A DNA stretch of 64,000 bases from an uncultured Pseudomonas sp. GTDB lineage: Bacteria > Pseudomonadota > Gammaproteobacteria > Pseudomonadales > Pseudomonadaceae. The notes beneath the pieces are model-generated. The model was not told where the DNA came from. It made no database searches and saw only the letters and a program-made list of their open reading frames with translations. The position numbers were made by a program, and so were the translations under genes. Where the stretch lies: positions 3,162,001-3,226,000 of the forward strand of contig NZ_OX044366.1 of assembly GCF_943846705.1 (NCBI RefSeq), read 5' to 3'. Position 1 is the stretch's first letter, and every line of letters starts with the position of its first letter. Shown here in pieces: positions 59,344 through 64,000 of the stretch.

Positions 59344-59919
59344 TCAGGCTGATACGCAGGCCTCGTGGGCTTGATGCTCGCGGCAAATCAGCGTCGCGTC
59401 ACTCTGGCTCAATGGCTCCTGGGTCAGGCCACAGAAGGGCTGGCCAGCTACGTGCTGGTGGAAGCGGCAGGTGGCGCACAGGCCAAAACTCGGCACGTCT
59501 GCGCTACGTTGCACCTCGACCAACAACTCGGCCAGCAGCGCGGTTAATTGCGGCCCACGTTCAGCCAGCCGCGCTTCGCCGTCGATTAACAAGGTTGGCG
59601 GTAACAGGCTGTCAATCAGGGTGCGCGAGGTGTCGGTCAACTGCAGATGGACACTGCGTTTGTCCCGGGCGTCCGGCGTTTTAACAATCAGGCCTTTGGC
59701 TTCCAGCACCTTGAGTGATTGCGACACCGTGCCCTTGGTCAGGCCCAGGTACTCGGTCACTCCAAGTGGCGTGTCCGAGTAGCGGTTGCAACGCGATAGA
59801 TAAATTAAGGCGCTGACCTGGATCGGTTGCAGATCCGCCAACAGCGGGTGTTGGCGGTGCCACATACGCATCAAGCTGGACAGGCGTTCGAATAGATCGA
59901 AGAGCGTTATCGCGGTCAT
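59344..59919 (-). CDS. MarR-family regulator with cysteine-rich C-terminus
   Basis: A 191-residue regulator. The winged helix-turn-helix is at ~40-110 (TEYLGLTKGTVSQSLKVLEAKGLIVKTPDARDKRSVHLQLT). The C-terminal ~45 residues have cysteines at ~148, 151, 163 and 179 (C-x2-C-x11-C-x15-C), which could bind zinc or a cluster or act as a redox switch. It is divergent from a thioredoxin-fold gene with CPVC, which fits redox sensing. Confidence 0.88.
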   Translation of the reverse strand: MTAITLFDLFERLSSLMRMWHRQHPLLADLQPIQVSALIYLSRCNRYSDTPLGVTEYLGLTKGTVSQSLKVLEAKGLIVKTPDARDKRSVHLQLTDTSRTLIDSLLPPTLLIDGEARLAERGPQLTALLAELLVEVQRSADVPSFGLCATCRFHQHVAGQPFCGLTQEPLSQSDATLICREHQAHEACVSA

Positions 59920-59940
59920 GGCATTACTCCTTTGCCCACA

Positions 59941-59989
59941 TAGTATTGACTAAAAACTACATTGACAAACCGCTGGTTGCGCCTATGGT
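59941..59989 (+). promoter_or_regulatory. Divergent promoter and candidate MarR operator
   Basis: TTGACA at 59962 and TATGGT at 59984 (16-base spacer) form a plausible promoter for the thioredoxin-like gene. Upstream, the partly symmetric TAGTATTGACTAAAAACTA (59941-59959) and the direct repeats ATTGAC (59945, 59961) are candidate MarR sites overlapping the -35. Confidence 0.5.
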
Positions 59990-60033
59990 TGGTTGTGTGT
60001 CGATACGATACTAACTGCCTGAGGAGATCCGAA

Positions 60034-60264
60034 ATGACCATTGCACGCTTCTACCACGCCGGGTGCCCTGTTTGTGTCTCGGCCGAACAAACCCTGCTCA
60101 GCCTGCTGGACCCAAAAGTGAAGGTCGAAGTCGTTCACCTCGGCGAACAGCCGAAGCGCGTGCTTGAAGCCGAGCAGGCAGGGGTCAAGTCGGTGCCCGT
60201 GCTAGTGGTGGACGGCCAGGTGCTGCATCTGAACTTCGGCGCAGCGCTTAGTGATCTGAAATAA
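60034..60264 (+). CDS. Thioredoxin-fold small protein
   Basis: A 76-residue single-domain protein with redox motif CPVC (~11-14) and the cis-proline in VKSVPVLVVDG. This is a glutaredoxin/mini-thioredoxin fold. GAGGAG lies 8 bases before the ATG. It is probably regulated by the divergent MarR protein. Confidence 0.88.
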   Translation: MTIARFYHAGCPVCVSAEQTLLSLLDPKVKVEVVHLGEQPKRVLEAEQAGVKSVPVLVVDGQVLHLNFGAALSDLK

Positions 60265-60708
60265 CCCGTTGGTCCGCCCTGCGCGTCAGTGTCAGCGCAG
60301 CAACGCAGACTCAGGTCTGGGGCAATAACCTAGGCCTGAGTGAGGCTGTGCCTGCCGTGCTCACCGCAGCTGTGCGAGCCGTTACGTCGGTTTGCCCGGT
60401 GCGCGCTTTATCTACTCTGCTTGTGCGGATGCCTGCTCGGTAGCTGTGGTGGTTGCTGTTAGCAAAACCTTCTGCAGTTCTGTGCTGATCGCGGCAACGC
60501 CTGACTTAAGCTGGATATTTCAGCACTGCTTTCTATATGGCGCTGCCTGCGGCCCAGTTGATGCCGACTTGTGTGCTGAAAGCGCCGCCGAATTGTCAGG
60601 GTGCGCCAGCAACAAATCCTCGCCGATGGTCTGATTGCCTTCTGTGATGGTGAACTGCAAACTGCTTATGACTGCTATTTGGCGCTGGGATTTCTAGGGA
60701 AGACAGGC
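60265..60708. other. Gene-free stretch before the MFS gene
   Basis: 444 bases with no gene I can support. Short open frames are present on both strands, but none has a family likeness, a ribosome site and a start together. Confidence 0.5.
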
Positions 60709-61917
60709 ATGACGTCGCGAGGACGAACTACGTTATGGATCATGCTGGGCGGGTCGCTGATCCTCGGCCTATCGCTGGGTATTCGCCATGGTTTTGGTTT
60801 GTTTCTGCCGCCGATGAGCGCCGAATTTGGCTGGGGGCGTGAGGTCTTCGCCTTTGCCATTGCCTTGCAGAATCTGATTTGGGGGCTGACTCAGCCGTTT
60901 ACCGGTGCGTTGGCTGACCGCTTTGGTGCGCGCAGCACGGTGATCGTCGGCGGTATTTTGTATGCCATTGGCTTGGCCTGCATGGGCCTGGCTGATTCCC
61001 CCATGAGCCTGTCGTTGAGTGCTGGGCTGCTGATTGGTCTCGGGCTTTCCGGTACCTCGTTCTCGGTGATTCTCGGCGCGGTCGGTCGCGCCGTGCCGAT
61101 GGAGAAGCGCAGCATGGCCATGGGCATCGCTGCCGCCGCCGGCTCCTTCGGTCAGTTTGTCATGCTGCCCGGTACGTTGGGCTTGCTCAGCTGGCTGGGT
61201 TGGTCGGTGGCGCTGATGGCCTTGGGGTTGCTGGTTGCCTTGATCATTCCGCTGGCGACGATGCTCAAAGACACGCCGCTGCCACATAGCGGTGATGAGC
61301 AAACCCTGGGCGAGGCTCTGCGTGAGGCCTGCGGCCATTCGGGTTTCTGGCTGTTGGCGTTAGGCTTTTTTGTCTGCGGCTTTCAGGTGGTGTTTATTGG
61401 TGTACACCTGCCGGCTTATCTGGTCGATCAACACCTACCAGCCATGGTCGGCACCACGGTGTTGGCGCTGGTCGGGCTGTTTAACATCTTTGGCACTTAC
61501 ATTGCCGGCTTGCTGGGTGGGCGCATGTCCAAGCCGCGGCTGCTCAGCGCGCTGTATCTGGCCCGTGCGGTGGTGATTATGGCGTTTATCATGACCCCGC
61601 TGACGGTGTGGAGCGCCTATGCCTTTGGCGTGGCCATGGGCCTGCTGTGGTTGTCGACGGTGCCGCTGACCAATGGCACGGTGGCGACGCTGTTCGGCGT
61701 GCGCAACCTGTCGATGCTTGGCGGTATTGTGTTCCTGTTCCACCAGCTTGGTGCCTTTCTCGGCGGCTGGATGGGCGGTTATCTGTATGACCGTACCGGC
61801 AGTTACGATCTGGTCTGGCAGATTGCCGTGCTGCTGAGCTTGCTGGCTGCAGCGCTGAACTGGCCAGTGCGTGAGCAGCCGGTGGCACGTTTGCAACAAC
61901 AGGAGGCGGGTGCATGA
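60709..61917 (+). CDS. MFS transporter (OFA/monocarboxylate-like)
   Basis: A 402-residue twelve-helix transporter. Text MLGGSLILGLSLGIRHGFGLFLPPMSAEFGWGREVFAFAIALQNL matches a group of secondary transporters of carboxylate-type substrates. Motif A-like GALADRFGARSTV (~70). Start at 60709 with AGGGA upstream; a longer in-frame start (60601) has no ribosome site. Stop overlaps the next ORF (ATGA). Confidence 0.9.
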   Translation: MTSRGRTTLWIMLGGSLILGLSLGIRHGFGLFLPPMSAEFGWGREVFAFAIALQNLIWGLTQPFTGALADRFGARSTVIVGGILYAIGLACMGLADSPMSLSLSAGLLIGLGLSGTSFSVILGAVGRAVPMEKRSMAMGIAAAAGSFGQFVMLPGTLGLLSWLGWSVALMALGLLVALIIPLATMLKDTPLPHSGDEQTLGEALREACGHSGFWLLALGFFVCGFQVVFIGVHLPAYLVDQHLPAMVGTTVLALVGLFNIFGTYIAGLLGGRMSKPRLLSALYLARAVVIMAFIMTPLTVWSAYAFGVAMGLLWLSTVPLTNGTVATLFGVRNLSMLGGIVFLFHQLGAFLGGWMGGYLYDRTGSYDLVWQIAVLLSLLAAALNWPVREQPVARLQQQEAGA

Positions 61918-62039
61918 ATACGGGCTATGGCTTGAATACCGCGCTGGTAATGGCCGGCATGTTGCTCCTCGGCTTGGCCTGGTGGGGCTGGTTGCAAAGT
62001 GGCCTGGCATTTTTGCAGCTGGGTATGGGGGTTTGCTGA
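61914..62039 (+). CDS. Small membrane protein coupled to the MFS gene
   Basis: A 41-residue peptide, ATG overlapping the MFS stop by four bases. GGAGGCGG precedes it, so translation is likely. One hydrophobic segment (ALVMAGMLLLGLAWWGWL) spans most of the peptide. Possibly a small accessory subunit of the transporter, as reported for some other carriers; no sequence family recognised. Confidence 0.6.
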   Translation: MNTGYGLNTALVMAGMLLLGLAWWGWLQSGLAFLQLGMGVC

Positions 62040-62101
62040 GCACCTGGCTGCATTAAGCGCATGCCCCGACTGTTGTGTGGCGAGTTGCAGAGGCTGCACA
62101 A

Positions 62102-63241
62102 TTAGGAGCGCGTCAATTGTGAGTCGCTCAGTTGATGCTCTTCGCCGGCGTAATACGCACGTACGCGGGGGTCCATTACCGCCCGCCATAGTGGTGGGAA
62201 GAGCGCCAGGACAACCATGCCGGCGTAACCATTGGGCAGTTGTGGGCTGTCATCGAAGTGGCGCAACACCTGATAACGGCGTTTGGCATTGGCGTGATGA
62301 TCTGAGTGTCGTTGTAGATGAAACAGAAATAGATTGGTCAGCAGGAAGTTGCTGTTCCATGAGTGTGTTCGGTTGGTGCGTTCGTACCGGCCATTCTCCA
62401 GCTTACGGCGGTGCAGGCCGTAATGCTCGACGTAGTTGACGATCTCCAGCAGGGTAAATGCGACCACCGATTGCGCAATAAAAAACAGTGCGCCGAGCCA
62501 GCCGAGCGCGAGGCTGAAGCCAAGCAGAAATAGCCCGCTGAGCGCATACCAACCAAGCAACTCGTTGCGCCAGTGCAGGGCGGGTAGGTTCTTGCGCTTC
62601 AGGCGTTCGGCTTCAAGTTTCCAGGCGTTGAGAAAGTTGTGTTTGTAAGCATGCGGCAGAAAGGCATACAGGCTCTGGCCATAACGCGAGGAGCTGGCAT
62701 CTTCCGGGGTGGAGACATGCACGTGGTGGCCGCGTACATGCTCGATCTTGAAACCGCCATAGCAGACGGCTGCGAGCAACAGGCCGCCAGCGTTCTGCTC
62801 AAGCGCCGGGTCTTTATGGATGAGTTCGTGGGCCACGGTGATGCCAATTGAGCCGGTTACCGTACCAACGGATAGCACCCAGCCTAACTGGCCGAGCCAG
62901 TTCCAGGCTGCATGGTTGACGAATACCCAGCCGGCCCAGCCGAGCATGCCGATTAAAGCCGGCACAGCGGCCAGGCTCAATAGGCGGTAGTAGCCTTGCT
63001 GCTGCATGCGAGGGACCTGCACGGCTTCATCGGGGTTGGCCGGGTCACGCCCGACAAGCAAGTCCAGCAGCGGAATCACGCCAAAAACCACCACGACCAC
63101 CAGCCACGGCCATGCGTTGCTGTATGGGCTATGCAAGGACGAGTAATAGCTCATGGGGATGCCCACGACAGAGATCAACCAAAGCCAGTAGCCGATGCTT
63201 TTGATGGCGAGCATCCAGTTGGAGGGCAGACGTTCGAACAT
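62102..63241 (-). CDS. alkB: Alkane 1-monooxygenase (non-heme diiron)
   Basis: A 379-residue inner-membrane hydroxylase that oxidises medium-chain alkanes to 1-alkanols, with rubredoxin as electron donor. The three histidine boxes are present: HELIHK (~138), EHVRGHHVHV (~168), and LQRHSDHHAN (~310), plus NYVEHYGL (~268). About six membrane helices. No rubredoxin gene is adjacent; rubredoxin must lie elsewhere. Convergent with the MFS unit and divergent from the GntR gene, 248 bp apart. Confidence 0.95.
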   Translation of the reverse strand: MFERLPSNWMLAIKSIGYWLWLISVVGIPMSYYSSLHSPYSNAWPWLVVVVVFGVIPLLDLLVGRDPANPDEAVQVPRMQQQGYYRLLSLAAVPALIGMLGWAGWVFVNHAAWNWLGQLGWVLSVGTVTGSIGITVAHELIHKDPALEQNAGGLLLAAVCYGGFKIEHVRGHHVHVSTPEDASSSRYGQSLYAFLPHAYKHNFLNAWKLEAERLKRKNLPALHWRNELLGWYALSGLFLLGFSLALGWLGALFFIAQSVVAFTLLEIVNYVEHYGLHRRKLENGRYERTNRTHSWNSNFLLTNLFLFHLQRHSDHHANAKRRYQVLRHFDDSPQLPNGYAGMVVLALFPPLWRAVMDPRVRAYYAGEEHQLSDSQLTRS

Positions 63242-63357
63242 GCTGGCGTCCTATCCTTGATGTTGAATAAAAGGTATTGCCTGATTGTAGGACAATCGCA
63301 GGTTCTCGCCATGTTGCAAACGCAGATCTTTTGCTTGCCAGGCGCACTCAGGCAGCC

Positions 63358-63385
63358 TTGGCCCGGTAACGGCCTGTGTTACACT
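63358..63385 (+). promoter_or_regulatory. Candidate sigma-70 promoter of the GntR gene
   Basis: TTGGCC, 16 bases, TACACT, about 105 bases upstream of the GntR ATG. Confidence 0.45.
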
Positions 63386-63489
63386 CGCGCCCCGCGCTGC
63401 AGCGCCCAAGCCATGCCTGGCGAGGGCTTAAACCGCTTTATGTCCCCTTGCTTGCCCCCGATTAGGTCAGATAGAGCCTAAGGATCATC

Positions 63490-64000
63490 ATGACGTTCAA
63501 GGCACCGGATAGCCTCGCAGAGCAGATTGCCCATCACCTTGCAGAGCGCATCATTCGTGGTGAGCTAAAGGCGCGTGAGCGAATTCAGGAGCAGAAGGTC
63601 ACCCAGGCCCTGAATGTCAGCCGTGGCTCGGTGCGCGAAGCACTGCTGATTCTTGAGCGTCGTCACCTGATCGTGATCCCGCCGCGTCGCGGTGCTCAGG
63701 TCGCTGAGCTGACGGCAGACAACGTCAAGAGCCTGTATGCTCTGGTGACGGAGTTGTACATCCTGCTGGGCAAGGCGGTGGCCGACAGTTGGCAGGTTGA
63801 GGGCGATTTGCGGGCGTTTCTACTGATTCAGCAGCGCCTGCAAGACAGCATGCAGCGTGAGGATATCCACGGCTTTGTGGAAGGTAGCTTCGACATCATG
63901 CGTGCTGCGTTTCCGTTCTCCAACAATGTCTACTTGCAGGAAACCGTGGAGAACCTGCTGCCAGCCATCAGCCGCACCTATCACCTGGCGCTGGAGCGGC
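63490..64000 (+). CDS. GntR/FadR-type regulator, N-terminal part
   Basis: 170 codons are visible and the frame is open at the window end. The winged helix-turn-helix is at ~8-72 (LAERIIRGELKARERIQEQ, KVTQALNVSRGSVREALLI, LERRHLIVIPPRRGAQVAEL). The helical FCD-type effector domain begins near residue 80. AAGGA precedes the ATG. As in P. aeruginosa, as I recall, a GntR gene adjoins alkB; control of alkB is possible. Confidence 0.9.
   Translation, partial: MTFKAPDSLAEQIAHHLAERIIRGELKARERIQEQKVTQALNVSRGSVREALLILERRHLIVIPPRRGAQVAELTADNVKSLYALVTELYILLGKAVADSWQVEGDLRAFLLIQQRLQDSMQREDIHGFVEGSFDIMRAAFPFSNNVYLQETVENLLPAISRTYHLALER

Noticed and set aside
60392..60634. An 80-codon frame in the gap before the MFS gene
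   Set aside because: Cys/Ala/Ser-rich composition, no ribosome site and no family likeness.
1..64000. CRISPR array or prophage
   Set aside because: No regularly spaced direct repeats and no phage structural, lysis or integrase genes were seen.

Overview
The window is bacterial chromosome of moderately high GC and densely coded. It is almost certainly a Pseudomonas, probably of the P. alcaligenes / P. pseudoalcaligenes / P. stutzeri / P. anguilliseptica type rather than P. aeruginosa itself. The protein families and local gene orders (sucD-brnQ-htpG; rdgC-FKBP-prc-quinone reductase; an ABC transporter next to apeB; cobO to cobS; alkB-gntR) are ones I recall from Pseudomonas, though the blocks are joined in a different order than in P. 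aeruginosa. Species is inference; nothing here was searched.

Layout. 1-8.0 kb: 3' end of sucD, a branched-chain amino acid carrier, small membrane proteins, two tandem hotdog thioesterases, an unknown membrane-anchored protein, and htpG behind a good heat-shock promoter. 8.0-18.0 kb: a dead SMR exporter gene, rdgC, tRNA-Val and tRNA-Asp behind a strong promoter, an FKBP lipoprotein, four small genes, an EAL-CBS-GGDEF protein, the tail-specific protease prc and a quinone reductase. 18.1-22.4 kb: ahpC, ahpF, the ureidoglycine aminohydrolase allE and a LysR regulator. 22.4-28.7 kb: a divergon made of a GntR/UTRA regulator and an ABC transporter-phosphatase operon. It has two similar palindromes that look like the regulator's operators. 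28.7-45.5 kb: aminopeptidase, phosphopantetheinyl transferase, a possible small RNA, an MFS exporter, an AraC regulator divergent from an acyl-CoA dehydrogenase / acyl-CoA ligase / CoA-transferase set, then housekeeping genes (sprT, ttcA, a Tag-like glycosylase, a sirtuin, two NlpC/P60 lipoproteins, an O-methyltransferase, an HNH protein).

45.6-54.8 kb: a cobalamin riboswitch, a possible 25-codon leader ORF, and a ten-gene cobalamin operon (cobO to cobS) in which nearly all neighbours overlap by 1-8 bases. The azlCD amino acid exporter follows.

55.9-58.9 kb: the most unusual part is an AT-richer block with four genes on the minus strand separated by integron attC recombination sites. There are three complete attC sites, one truncated attC, and an attI-like region at the head, with no integrase gene in the window. 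This is an integron cassette array that has lost its integrase (a CALIN), or whose integrase lies elsewhere. The cassettes encode a barstar-family inhibitor with no barnase, an abortive-infection/HEPN-like protein, a single-pass membrane protein and an unknown. Broken genes flank the block: a frameshifted, truncated MOSC gene on one side and a possible gene tail on the other.

59.3-64 kb: a cysteine-rich MarR regulator divergent from a mini-thioredoxin, an MFS transporter coupled to a 41-residue membrane peptide, alkane hydroxylase alkB, and the start of a GntR regulator. A palindromic repeat family (core GATGGGTTGAGCG) occurs four times: 26.46, 28.87, 36.69 and 41.64 kb.
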